35,943 bases of DNA from positions 2,903-38,845 of the forward strand of contig JAPLFM010000198.1 in the NCBI GenBank assembly GCA_026390675.1, read 5' to 3'. The position numbers and the translations under genes were made by a program. The stretch comes from Candidatus Kapaibacterium sp. GTDB lineage: Bacteria > Bacteroidota > Ignavibacteria > Kapaibacteriales > UBA2268. Positions 17,128 to 24,680 of the stretch are shown here, piece by piece (positions within the stretch are counted from its first letter, which is position 1; every line of letters starts with the position of its first letter). Below the pieces are notes generated by a model. It was given only the letters and a program-made list of their open reading frames with translations, did no database searches and was not told where the DNA came from.

Positions 17128-17295
17128 TCAATAAATCAAAAATTTATTTCGATATGTATTTGTAGGAGAAGTAATTTCTATTACATAAGCTCCATTAGGT
17201 AGGAAATTTAAGTCAATTTTAAGGTTTTTCTTTCCAACTTCAAGTCGATTTACTAACTCTTTTATTTTTTGTCCATTTAAGTTTGTAATATAAAA
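17128..17295 (-). pseudogene. Relic of a T9SS C-terminal sorting domain
   Basis: Read on the minus strand, 55 codons are open before a TGA stop at 17128-17130: FYITNLNGQKIKELVNRLEV, then a segment with DLNFLPNGAYVIEI and a final KFLIY. This is the last two-thirds of a type A T9SS sorting domain. An in-frame TGA at 17296-17298 and further stops upstream cut it from any body, no start codon is present, and no cargo gene is found beside it. It is the leftover 3' end of a secreted-protein gene lost by deletion. Confidence 0.75.
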
Positions 17296-17378
17296 TCAAA
17301 ACTCTTAATAAACTAAAATCTAATAGTTTTCGTTTCTATTTAGTCAGTAAATTATAAAATTGATATTTTAATTTAAAA

Positions 17379-18014
17379 ATGCAGAAAATTGGTATTTTCC
17401 CTTTAGGTATAGTTCTCTTTCCACAATCACTTTATCCACTTCATATTTTTGAAGAAAGATATAAAGAGCTTGTGAATCATTGCCTTTCTTCAGGTGAAGT
17501 AATGGGAATTAATTTAGTATCCAATTCCAAAATGTATGAAATTGGTTGCACTGCATCTGTTGCTGATGTTTTCAAAAAATATGAAGATGGTAAACTTGAT
17601 ATTACAATTGAAGGATTAAAAAGGTATCGTTTACTCAATTTTATTGATGGTGAAAAATCATATTTTATGGGTGAGATTGAGTATATTGAAGAAGAAGACG
17701 ATTTCATGGATTACCAAAAGCTTATGGATTGTGTTGAAGTTTACAATGTAATAGTTGAGCAAATCCAAGGCTTTCATCTTGATAAGATTAAATTATCAAA
17801 CGTAAATACTAAAATGCCTTCTTACCTTTTGGCTCAAAAAGCTGGATTAACTCCAAGTCAAAAGCAGGTTCTACTTGAAATAAATAGTGAAAATAAAAGA
17901 TTAGATTATATGTATCAGCACTTGAGAAAGATTACTCCAGTTATTCATCAAGCTGATCAAGTTAATAAAATCATAAGAAATGATGGTTATTTGAAACCTG
18001 ATAATATTAGATAG
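17379..18014 (+). CDS. LON substrate-binding (PUA-like) domain protein
   Basis: 211 aa, a stand-alone homologue of the N-terminal domain of Lon protease: IGIFPLGIVLFPQSLYPLHIFEERY is the diagnostic opening, followed by the MGINLV, IGCTASVADV and DITIEGLKRYRL strands and a helical C-terminal part (about 130-210). There is no AAA+ or protease domain, so it is not a truncated Lon but the separate LonN family; its function is not established. The stop is followed after 3 nt by the gamma-carbonic anhydrase-like gene, an operon that probably continues into yicC. Confidence 0.88.
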   Translation: MQKIGIFPLGIVLFPQSLYPLHIFEERYKELVNHCLSSGEVMGINLVSNSKMYEIGCTASVADVFKKYEDGKLDITIEGLKRYRLLNFIDGEKSYFMGEIEYIEEEDDFMDYQKLMDCVEVYNVIVEQIQGFHLDKIKLSNVNTKMPSYLLAQKAGLTPSQKQVLLEINSENKRLDYMYQHLRKITPVIHQADQVNKIIRNDGYLKPDNIR

Positions 18015-18017
18015 TAA

Positions 18018-18566
18018 ATGAAAAAATACGAAACTGGACAAAGCGGAAGTATTATTACTTACAAAGGTATTACTCCTACTATTCATCCAAGTGCATTTAT
18101 TTGCCAAGGGGTTGTAATAGTTGGTGATGTAGAGATTGGAGAGGATTGCTCTATTTGGTTCAATTCTATTATTCGTGGTGATGTGCATTATATTAGAATT
18201 GGTAATAGAACTAATATTCAAGATATGTGTATGCTTCACGTTACTAATGGCAAATACGCTTTAAATATTGGCAATGATGTTTCGGTAGCTCATTCAGTAA
18301 CACTTCACGGGACTACACTAAATGATAATTGTCTTATTGGTATGAATGCATGTGTTTTGGATAATTCAGTTATTGGAAGTAATTCAATTGTTGGAGCTGG
18401 TTCTGTTGTCAAAGAAAATTTTGTTGTCCCTGATGGAGTACTTGTAGCTGGTGTTCCAGCAAAAATTATTAGGGATTTAAAACCTGAAGAAATTCAGCGA
18501 ATTACAAGTACTGCTCCCAATTATATAAAATACGCAGAAGAATATAGAAATTCAATTGGTAAATAA
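18018..18566 (+). CDS. Gamma-carbonic anhydrase family hexapeptide-repeat protein
   Basis: 182 aa. Left-handed beta-helix of hexapeptide repeats (for example VVIVGDVEIGEDCSIWFNS and DNSVIGSNSIVGAGSVV), closing with a C-terminal helix after VPAKIIRDLKPEE. The three metal-binding histidines of gamma-class carbonic anhydrases are in place: His74 (MLHV), His92 and His97 (AHSVTLHG). Members of this YrdA/PaaY branch bind zinc or iron; many have weak or no measured CO2 hydration, so activity is uncertain. Cytoplasmic trimer expected. The yicC-like gene starts 22 nt downstream. Confidence 0.9.
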   Translation: MKKYETGQSGSIITYKGITPTIHPSAFICQGVVIVGDVEIGEDCSIWFNSIIRGDVHYIRIGNRTNIQDMCMLHVTNGKYALNIGNDVSVAHSVTLHGTTLNDNCLIGMNACVLDNSVIGSNSIVGAGSVVKENFVVPDGVLVAGVPAKIIRDLKPEEIQRITSTAPNYIKYAEEYRNSIGK

Positions 18567-18588
18567 TTTTTTAAATTTTAAATGAGAT

Positions 18589-20301
18589 TTGGTCTTGAAT
18601 AAGAAAAACATAAAGACAGATGATAAGAATGTAAAGCCTAACACTGCTGAAGCAAAACCAACAAATGCTAAACAAAGTGAAGCAAAACAAAATATTACAA
18701 AGCCTAGTAATAATAAGCAACCTGTGAAAAAGCAAGATGTTAAGCCTGCAAATACTAAAACAGTTGAACCAAAAGCAATTGTTGCTAAAAAAACTGAACT
18801 TGCTCAACCTGTTGCAAAGCAACCTGTTTCAAAGCAACCAGTTGCGAAACAACCAATTGCGAAGCAACAAATTGAAAAAACTATTGGTTCAAAACATATT
18901 ACTAACAAGCAAACAGAAGTTAAAAATGAAATTGTTAAACAAGAAGTTAAAGCAGCTGAACCTGTTGTAACAAAACCAGTTGTTGAGCAGCCTGTTACTA
19001 AACATTCAAATCATCACAACACAAAGCAAAACAATTTCAAACAAAGCAGTAATATTAAAACTGAAGTTGCAAAACCTTTACCAACTGCTCAAGTAGCTAC
19101 GCAACCAGTTGCAACACAACCAGTTATAACACAACCTGTTGCGAATCAAGCTGAAGTAGTTAATAAAGATGAAATTAAAAAAGTTGAAGTAAATCAACCA
19201 AATCATCAAAAGCACAATGCACCTGCTCAACATAACAATAACCAAAATAGAAATGTTCCACATAACAATGCTAATCCTAATCAGAATAAACATAATAATG
19301 TAAAGCAAAATCCAAATCATAACAACAATCAAAATAGAAACCCTAATCAGCAAGGTATTGCTCCGCAAAGTAATGCACAACAAAGTAATGCTAATACTTA
19401 CAACCAACAGAAATTTGTAGCTCAATCAATAAAAAGTATGACTGGTTATAGCAAAACTACTATTTCAGACAAAGGTGTTATTATCACTGTTGAATTACGT
19501 AGCCTAAATGGTAGAAATCTTGAGCTTAATTGTAGATTACCTCGCTCTCTTAATCACAAAGAAATTGAAATGAGAGAAATTGTTCGCAAATCACTTTCTC
19601 GTGGATCTGTTGCTTTGAATATTAATATTGAAAATGAAACTGGCGAGCAACCATTTGGAATAAATCTGAAAGCAGCTACTGAAGTTTACAATGCATTAAG
19701 TGACTTGAAAAGAAATCTTAAGATTAAAGACAATGTTACATTTGAAAATGTATTGCAATTTGCTCCTCAATTCCTGCAAAAAGTTGAACTTACTGATGAT
19801 GAAATGCATTGGTCTTTTGTTAACAAAGCATTAAACGAGGGTTTGCAAAAACTTAATGCTATGAGACTAAAAGAAGGAAACAATATTCAAATTGATTTGG
19901 AAAATAGAGTTAAAGCTTTACACGAATTAGTTAAAAAAATTGAAGTTTTAGGTATGGAACGTATTCCTGTTGAAAGAGAACGTATCCGCCAAAAAATTAC
20001 TCAATTATTTGAAAATGATGATATTGATGAGCAACGTTTGCAAACTGAAATTGTACTAATGGCTGACAAATTAGATATTGCTGAAGAATGTGTTAGATTG
20101 CACTCTCACGTAAAACACTTTTTCGAAATTATAAAAGAACGCAATACTGTTGGTCAAAAATTAACTTTCCTACTTCAAGAAATGCATCGTGAAATTAATA
20201 CTATTGGTAGTAAAGTAAATGATACTTCCATTTCACACTTAGTTGTATCAGCAAAAGAGGAAATTGAACGTGTTAGAGAACAAGTTCAAAATGTAGAATA
20301 A
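18589..20301 (+). CDS. YicC family endoribonuclease-like protein with long disordered N-terminal extension
   Basis: 570 aa. The last 287 residues are a complete YicC protein: SMTGYSK at the usual N-terminus, VELRSLNGRNLELNCRLPRS, and the C-terminal DUF1732 core ending LLQEMHREINTIGSK...EIERVREQVQNVE. E. coli YicC is an RNase acting on small RNA. Ahead of it lie 283 residues of Lys/Pro/Gln/Ala/Val-rich pentapeptide repeats (PVAKQ four times, 18808-18867; PVATQ-type, 19102-19146), then an Asn/His/Gln-rich stretch. No stop or frameshift separates them. The start is TTG at 18589 (or TTG at 18595); an internal ATG at 19438 would give canonical YicC. The extension may add RNA or partner binding. 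Confidence 0.88.
   Translation: MVLNKKNIKTDDKNVKPNTAEAKPTNAKQSEAKQNITKPSNNKQPVKKQDVKPANTKTVEPKAIVAKKTELAQPVAKQPVSKQPVAKQPIAKQQIEKTIGSKHITNKQTEVKNEIVKQEVKAAEPVVTKPVVEQPVTKHSNHHNTKQNNFKQSSNIKTEVAKPLPTAQVATQPVATQPVITQPVANQAEVVNKDEIKKVEVNQPNHQKHNAPAQHNNNQNRNVPHNNANPNQNKHNNVKQNPNHNNNQNRNPNQQGIAPQSNAQQSNANTYNQQKFVAQSIKSMTGYSKTTISDKGVIITVELRSLNGRNLELNCRLPRSLNHKEIEMREIVRKSLSRGSVALNINIENETGEQPFGINLKAATEVYNALSDLKRNLKIKDNVTFENVLQFAPQFLQKVELTDDEMHWSFVNKALNEGLQKLNAMRLKEGNNIQIDLENRVKALHELVKKIEVLGMERIPVERERIRQKITQLFENDDIDEQRLQTEIVLMADKLDIAEECVRLHSHVKHFFEIIKERNTVGQKLTFLLQEMHREINTIGSKVNDTSISHLVVSAKEEIERVREQVQNVE
18808..18867 (+). repeat. 15-bp tandem repeat in the YicC extension
   Basis: Four 15-bp units (CCTGTTGCAAAGCAA and variants at 18808, 18823, 18838 and 18853), read as PVAKQ, PVSKQ, PVAKQ, PIAKQ. 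A related run of three units (CAACCAGTTGCAACA type) lies at 19102-19146. Multiples of three keep the frame, so copy number could vary without breaking the gene. Confidence 0.85.
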
Positions 20302-20324
20302 TAGTTCAATAAAAATAATCTTTT

Positions 20325-20354
20325 AAAAAAGGTGGGTTTTCCCCACCTTTTTTT
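20325..20354 (+). terminator. Rho-independent terminator after the YicC gene
   Basis: AAAAAA, stem GGTGGG (20331-20336), loop TTTTC, stem CCCACC (20342-20347), then seven Ts. It starts 24 nt after the stop codon and ends the 17379-20301 operon; the A/T flanks would allow termination on the other strand too. Confidence 0.93.
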
Positions 20355-20446
20355 ATGTCTAATTTAAAGTTACAATATTCTGTCGCATCTTGTTTTAATT
20401 TTGTATTTGAAATTGAAATATTTACAAATATTAAGGAACAAACCTA

Positions 20447-20911
20447 ATGAAAACTTATAATTACAAAGACTTCATATCAACATACTTGATGTATTCACAA
20501 TACAAAGGTGTTGAATACTTTGCTTACTACGAAAGAAAATACAAAGCCTTTTACAAACTCTATAATATTGATTTTGAAAATAAAATCGAATTAAAAAACA
20601 AAAGAGATGACTTTGAATATGAAATTATAAAAGAATACTTTGATAAATCAATTCAGAAATGTTATAGAAAGAATAGCCCCTTCGCTGGACTTATGGAAGC
20701 TAGTGGTAAAGTGGTTGAGTTTTATAAGAAAACTACAGATAAATTTCAAGAAGCTGATAGTATGTATAGTGATGCACATTTCGAGTTACTTTGTGAAGCA
20801 TTCAATTTGCTTTATGGCAAAACCGAGTTGGAATTCACTTCAAATAACTTACTTGCTTTTGGTTTTAACGATTCTGACGAAATCCCAGACGAATTTGATA
20901 ACTTGTATTAA
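20447..20911 (+). CDS. Hypothetical protein upstream of the Type IIG gene
   Basis: 154 aa, not recognised. It is helical and rich in Tyr, Phe and Lys (for example YFAYYERKYKAFYKLYNIDF), ending in an acidic tail (SDEIPDEFDNLY). No signal peptide, membrane segment or metal motif is seen. It stands between the YicC terminator and the Type IIG enzyme, on the same strand with a 71-nt gap that carries a possible -7 box (TATCTTTG, 20945-20952) for the next gene. It may be an accessory or control protein of the restriction system, but only position suggests so. Confidence 0.7.
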   Translation: MKTYNYKDFISTYLMYSQYKGVEYFAYYERKYKAFYKLYNIDFENKIELKNKRDDFEYEIIKEYFDKSIQKCYRKNSPFAGLMEASGKVVEFYKKTTDKFQEADSMYSDAHFELLCEAFNLLYGKTELEFTSNNLLAFGFNDSDEIPDEFDNLY

Positions 20912-20982
20912 TATTTGAAATTAGATAATTTGTAAAATAATGAGTATCTTTGTAAAAATTAATTGAAAATATATAAAACATT

Positions 20983-21291
20983 ATGTCATATCTAAATATT
21001 AGAGAAGAAGAGCTTAAAAACAAAGTCGCACACGATTTTTTTTGGTTATATGATTGCACCAAAATAATTGGTAATGTAGATTTTTGTGTTTGCATGCAAG
21101 AAAGTGACAAACAATTATTTGACCATCATTCACTAATGTGGGCTGAAGCTAAAGCTGGTAAATCTAATATTTATAATTCGTTAGTACAATTAATCCTAAC
21201 TATTGGCAAGGCTCGTACATTTGATAAATTTCTACCTCCTCCATTTCTAGGTGCTTTGGATGCTGAAAAAAATTGCTTTCATCCCTTATAG
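20983..21291 (+). CDS. Type IIG restriction-modification enzyme, N-terminal nuclease fragment (frameshifted)
   Basis: 102 aa. SLMWAEAKAGKSNIYNSLVQ carries an E-x-K pair (EAK) after an Asp (FDHHS), matching the PD-(D/E)xK nuclease core at the N-terminus of fused Type IIG enzymes; TIGKARTFDKFLPPPFLGALDAEK is also typical of that region. After GAAAAAAATT the frame goes out of register (NCFHPL, stop), while the next frame continues the homology (KIAFIPYSEIHEIFYQNDF). The run has seven As; six would join both parts. The start ATG lies 31 nt after a TATCTTTG box. As it stands the fragment contains the nuclease motif without methylase. Confidence 0.82.
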   Translation: MSYLNIREEELKNKVAHDFFWLYDCTKIIGNVDFCVCMQESDKQLFDHHSLMWAEAKAGKSNIYNSLVQLILTIGKARTFDKFLPPPFLGALDAEKNCFHPL

Positions 21292-24124
21292 TGAAATTCA
21301 TGAAATATTTTACCAAAATGATTTCAATTGGAATGTGACTCCATCTAATTATGATACAAAAGAATTTAAACAAATACATGACATAATAAAATCAGTAATT
21401 GATAAAAATGCTTTGCTTTTCAATTTTGATAATGATAAAAATGAATTAATTAAGTTCATAAGAGTAAATTTTAAAGAAAGCAGTAGAGGCTTAACAAAAA
21501 CAAGAATTGATAAAAACAACTTTATGATTGTTTATAACAAATGGATTTCAGAAGTTAAAAATTCAATAAATATAAATTGGGATATTGCTAAAAAGTCAGG
21601 TATTATAGATGGTGATTTTTATCTTGCTGATTTACTTTCGCAAGAAAATTTTACTTTGAAAGATAAATTATATGTGCTTTTAAAAAATGATCATTATGAA
21701 TTAGAAAAAATTCTTGATAGTGCTGGTATGTTTAGTCATAAAACTGCAACATTTACAGATAATCAAAAAGCACATAATCAATTTTGGAATAGATATGAAA
21801 GACCACCAAAAGAAGAATATTGGGAATACATAGTAAGTCGTAGAGATTTGCTTGTTCCACAAGATGTAAGAGAAAGAAAAGGAAGCTTTTATACTCCACA
21901 AATTTGGGTAGAGCTTTCGCAAAAGTATTTGGCTGATACCCTTGGAGAGAATTGGCAAGACGAGTATTATATTTGGGACTGTGCCGCTGGTACTGGTAAT
22001 CTTTTAAACGGGCTTACAAATAAATATTATATTTGGGCTTCAACTCTTGACAAACAAGATGTGGAAGTAATGAAAGACCGTATAAAAAATGGTGCTAATT
22101 TACTTGAAGACCACGTTTTCCAATTTGACTTTTTGAATGATGATTTTACGAAATTACCACAAGAACTTAAAAAGATAATTAATGACACAAAAAAAAGAAA
22201 AAAACTTGTTATGTACATAAATCCACCTTATGCTGAGGCTACTACTGCTAAAACAGTATCGGGTACAGGTGAGAATAAATCTGGAGTTTCTACTTTAAAT
22301 AAAGCTAATGTATTTTTCAAAGATAAAATTGGTAATGCTTCAAATGAAATTTTTGCATTATTTATGGCTCAAATTTATTATAAAATCCCCGATTGCACTT
22401 TAGCTCAATTCTCTAAAATGAAATTTATTCAAGGTACTAATTTTATAAAATTTAAAGATTTTTTTAAAGCAGGGTATAAAAATGGTTTTGTTGTTCCTGC
22501 TGAAACGTTTGATAATGTTAAAGGAAGTTTTCCAATTGGATTTACAATTTGGGATTTAGACAAAAAAGAAAAAATCGATGAAATTCCTTGCGATGTTTAT
22601 AATAACAATGTGAATCAAATTAGAATTAAAACTTTTTATGGTGAATTACCTCAAAGTATAAATAAATGGCTTACTAACTTTTACATATCTAACTCAAAAA
22701 ACTATACTGCTATGTTAAGTAGTAGAGGAAATGATTTTCAAAATCAAAAATTTATTTATTTAGCAGCAAATATTAAAAATAACACGCACGATACAAAAGT
22801 AAATATAAACGAAATCAATTCAATTCCAATTTCAATTTATTTTTCAGTACGCCATTGTATAGATGCCACTTGGCTAAATGACAGAGATCAATTTTTATAT
22901 CCAAATTATGGCTGGGAAAGTGATTTAGAGTTTCAAAATAATTGTTTAGCTTTTACTTTATTTCATGGTCAAAATAGAATATCAAGCAAAGAAGGCACAA
23001 ACCACTGGATACCATTTACTGAAAGCGAAGTAGATGCAAAAGAAAAGTTTGAAAGCAACTTTATGACTAACTTCATAAAAGGCAAAATAAAAAGAGATGC
23101 CACCACCGAACTCAATCTCTTCGATTCAATTGAAACAAAAAATTCCCCTCTTTGGAGGGGTGGATTGCTTCAGCAAGACGGGGTGGTTCTTAACTCAAAT
23201 ACAGGCGAAATCTTGAAAGACGGAGTGCTTCTTAATCAATCTAATGTACCACCCCACCTTTCAGGCACCCCTCCACAGGAGGGGAATTTAGGAAAAGATA
23301 CATTTAATTCTCCTCCAATGGAGGAGTGGCAGACTATGTCTGACGAGGTGGTTCTTAATTCTCCTTCACTTGATGGGAATTTGAAGAAGCGAAACACTGT
23401 AAATTTTATAAGTCTGCCATATAACCCAAAACTTAAGGAAAGAGCAAAAGAACTAAGAAAAGCTGGTAATCTTGCTGAGGTTTTATTTTGGAATGAAGTT
23501 AAAAATGGAAAATTTAAAGGATTAGATTTTGATAGGCAAAAAATTATTGGAAATTATATTGTTGATTTTTATTGTTCTAATACAAATACTGTTGTGGAAA
23601 TAGATGGCAGTAGTCATGATGACAAACAAGAATATGATGCAGAGAGAGACGCATTTTTAATAGGTTTAGGATTGGAAGTAATACATATTTCAGATATAGA
23701 TGTTAAAACAAATTTATCTTCTGTATTTAAAATGCTAGATGAGCATCCAGCTTTTCAGGAAAATTCAATAGAAGAACCACCCCGTCTTTTGCAAGCAAAA
23801 TCCACCCCTCCACAGGATGGGAATGGTTTGGTATTTTCTCCAGAAGCAAAAGCAGTTTTTGATGCTGGTAGAGAACTTTGGAAATATTACCATTCACAAA
23901 TAAAAATACCAAAATTTTCAAATGAAGTAAACAATGCTTCTGTAAATGCTTCATTATATGACATAAGAGAGTATTTCCAAGGTAGAAATGCCAAAGGCAC
24001 AATGAACAGCAAAAGTGATGACGAAGAATATATGAAACTCATCAAAAACTTAAGAGACAAACTAAAAATCTTAGCCAAGAAAATCGAACCAAAAGTATAT
24101 GAATACGGCTTTTTGAAGGAGTGA
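21251..24124 (+). CDS. Type IIG restriction-modification enzyme, methyltransferase part with embedded DUF559 endonuclease
   Basis: 957 aa in the frame one base off from 20983-21291. It encodes an N6-adenine DNA methyltransferase: FYTPQIWVELSQKYL, SAM motif I WDCAAGTGN (from residue 242), catalytic NPPY at 324-327, then a specificity-type region (about 330-620). About residues 631-858 are foreign to this family: peptide copies of GC-rich repeats (NSPLWRGGLLQQDGVVLN; NSPPMEEW...DEVVLN) surround a DUF559/Vsr-like nuclease domain (about 718-835: LRKAGNLAEVLFWNEV, FDRQKIIGNYIVDFYC, VVEIDGSSH). Host homology resumes at FSPEAKAVFDAGRELWKYYH. The true start is upstream at 20983; the first residues here (MLWMLK) come from the shifted frame. 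Confidence 0.85.
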   Translation: MLWMLKKIAFIPYSEIHEIFYQNDFNWNVTPSNYDTKEFKQIHDIIKSVIDKNALLFNFDNDKNELIKFIRVNFKESSRGLTKTRIDKNNFMIVYNKWISEVKNSININWDIAKKSGIIDGDFYLADLLSQENFTLKDKLYVLLKNDHYELEKILDSAGMFSHKTATFTDNQKAHNQFWNRYERPPKEEYWEYIVSRRDLLVPQDVRERKGSFYTPQIWVELSQKYLADTLGENWQDEYYIWDCAAGTGNLLNGLTNKYYIWASTLDKQDVEVMKDRIKNGANLLEDHVFQFDFLNDDFTKLPQELKKIINDTKKRKKLVMYINPPYAEATTAKTVSGTGENKSGVSTLNKANVFFKDKIGNASNEIFALFMAQIYYKIPDCTLAQFSKMKFIQGTNFIKFKDFFKAGYKNGFVVPAETFDNVKGSFPIGFTIWDLDKKEKIDEIPCDVYNNNVNQIRIKTFYGELPQSINKWLTNFYISNSKNYTAMLSSRGNDFQNQKFIYLAANIKNNTHDTKVNINEINSIPISIYFSVRHCIDATWLNDRDQFLYPNYGWESDLEFQNNCLAFTLFHGQNRISSKEGTNHWIPFTESEVDAKEKFESNFMTNFIKGKIKRDATTELNLFDSIETKNSPLWRGGLLQQDGVVLNSNTGEILKDGVLLNQSNVPPHLSGTPPQEGNLGKDTFNSPPMEEWQTMSDEVVLNSPSLDGNLKKRNTVNFISLPYNPKLKERAKELRKAGNLAEVLFWNEVKNGKFKGLDFDRQKIIGNYIVDFYCSNTNTVVEIDGSSHDDKQEYDAERDAFLIGLGLEVIHISDIDVKTNLSSVFKMLDEHPAFQENSIEEPPRLLQAKSTPPQDGNGLVFSPEAKAVFDAGRELWKYYHSQIKIPKFSNEVNNASVNASLYDIREYFQGRNAKGTMNSKSDDEEYMKLIKNLRDKLKILAKKIEPKVYEYGFLKE
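21265..21274 (+). repeat. A7 homopolymer at the Type IIG frameshift
   Basis: The run G-AAAAAAA-TT. With seven As the nuclease frame ends 17 nt later; with six, Glu-Lys-Ile-Ala continues into the methyltransferase frame. The tract is the only repeat at the junction and is of the kind that varies by slippage, and is also a typical site of sequencing error. Confidence 0.85.
23141..23193 (+). repeat. GC-rich palindromic unit A (left cassette end)
   Basis: Two nested hairpins: CCCCTC-TTT-GGAGGGG and TTGC-TTCA-GCAA, then GACGGGGTGGTTCTTAA. Translated NSPLWRGGLLQQDGVVLN. Confidence 0.85.
23248..23288 (-). repeat. GC-rich palindromic unit B (inverted copy)
   Basis: Minus-strand reading: AATTCCCCTCC-TGT-GGAGGGG then GTGGGGTGGT. 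Same family as unit A in opposite orientation; translated on the plus strand as PPHLSGTPPQEGN. Confidence 0.8.
23306..23358 (+). repeat. GC-rich palindromic unit C
   Basis: AATTCTCCTCC-AAT-GGAGGAGTGG, CAGA-CTATG-TCTG, then ACGAGGTGGTTCTTAA. Direct orientation; followed at 23357-23382 by a shorter hairpin (AATTCTCC ... GGGAATT). An in-frame ATG at 23336 inside this unit could start a free-standing DUF559 product. Confidence 0.8.
23773..23823 (-). repeat. GC-rich palindromic unit E (right cassette end)
   Basis: Minus-strand reading: ATTCCCATCCTGTGGAGGGG, then TTTTGC-TTGC-style stem AAAA and GACGGGGTGGTTCTT. It is the inverted counterpart of unit A and closes the cassette. Confidence 0.8.
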
Positions 24125-24134
24125 GGTGGGAGAA

Positions 24135-24680
24135 ATGAAAAATGAAGAAAATGAACTTATTCAAAAATTAAACAATATTATTTCTAAACCTGGAGGTGGA
24201 CAAGCAGCAAGGTTCTTACTTAATATTTTTGGTATTTTACCAGTTATTGGTAGTTTAATAAGTTCATCATCTAATTTGTGGTCTGAAAAGGAACAGGAAG
24301 AAGTTAATAAATTAATATTGGAATTTATCAAACAATCTGATGATAATTTTAATTTAATATTTAAAAAATTAGAGTTAGAATCTATTGAAACTTCAAAGTC
24401 TAATATGATACTATTTTTTCAAGAAGTATTAAATTATAACTTACCTTTAAGTTTTAATGAATATAGTAATAGAAATTTAAGTGTAGTTTTAAATAGTGAC
24501 ACAATTAATGAATTTAAAAGGTTTGAACAAAAAGGTTGGATATCTATGCAATCAATTGGTAATACTACAAATATGGGTGCAAACAACTCTTTTGGTAACT
24601 CAATAGAAGATAAAAAAAGACCTTGGGGTATGGGTTCTGGATTTAATATTGTGATAAATAAATCATTTTATGATGTCTAA
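24135..24680 (+). CDS. Hypothetical protein in the restriction island, with hydrophobic N-terminal hairpin
   Basis: 181 aa from the ATG at 24135 (GGTGGGAG just upstream; a GTG at 24126 is possible). Function not recognised. GGGQAARFLLNIFGILPVIGSLISSSSNLWSEKEQ is a hydrophobic, Gly-rich segment that could enter a membrane, followed by a helical region (EVNKLILEFIKQSDDNFNLIFKKLE). The C-terminal part (FEQKGWISMQSIGNTTNMGANNSFGN...KRPWGMGSGF) looks like a conserved small module. It begins 10 nt after the Type IIG stop, so it is probably cotranscribed. A membrane-acting partner in defence is possible but unproven. Confidence 0.75.
   Translation: MKNEENELIQKLNNIISKPGGGQAARFLLNIFGILPVIGSLISSSSNLWSEKEQEEVNKLILEFIKQSDDNFNLIFKKLELESIETSKSNMILFFQEVLNYNLPLSFNEYSNRNLSVVLNSDTINEFKRFEQKGWISMQSIGNTTNMGANNSFGNSIEDKKRPWGMGSGFNIVINKSFYDV

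Larger units (their letters stand above)
23141..23823 (+). mobile_element. Palindrome-bounded DUF559 endonuclease cassette inserted in the Type IIG gene
   Basis: About 680 bp inside the methyltransferase gene. The left end (23141-23193) starts AATTCCCCTCTTTGGAGGGG and ends GACGGGGTGGTTCTTAA. The right end (about 23773-23823) is the same unit inverted: ACCACCCCGTC, then CCACCCCTCC. Two further complete copies lie inside (23248-23288 inverted; 23306-23358 direct) and a partial one at 23357-23382. Between the ends is a DUF559 PD-(D/E)xK nuclease domain (about 23401-23755; core VDFYC...VEIDG). Everything stays open in the host frame. Exact borders and any target duplication cannot be fixed without an uninterrupted homologue. 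Read as an in-frame, nuclease-carrying mobile cassette; mobility is inferred. Confidence 0.65.

Noticed and set aside
18571-19425. Long open frames antisense to or shifted within the YicC extension
   Set aside because: They arise from the low-complexity, AT-rich codon pattern; translations are Leu/Ile/Asn strings without starts or domains.
21251-21291. Programmed ribosomal frameshift in the Type IIG gene
   Set aside because: The frame needed is +1 (or -2); the A-rich heptamer would favour -1, which leads to a wrong frame. Slippage at the DNA or RNA level, or sequence error, explains it more simply.
23141-23823. Intein in the Type IIG enzyme
   Set aside because: No Hint-domain splicing motifs (N-terminal Cys/Ser block, C-terminal His-Asn) border the insert; the borders are GC-rich repeat peptides.
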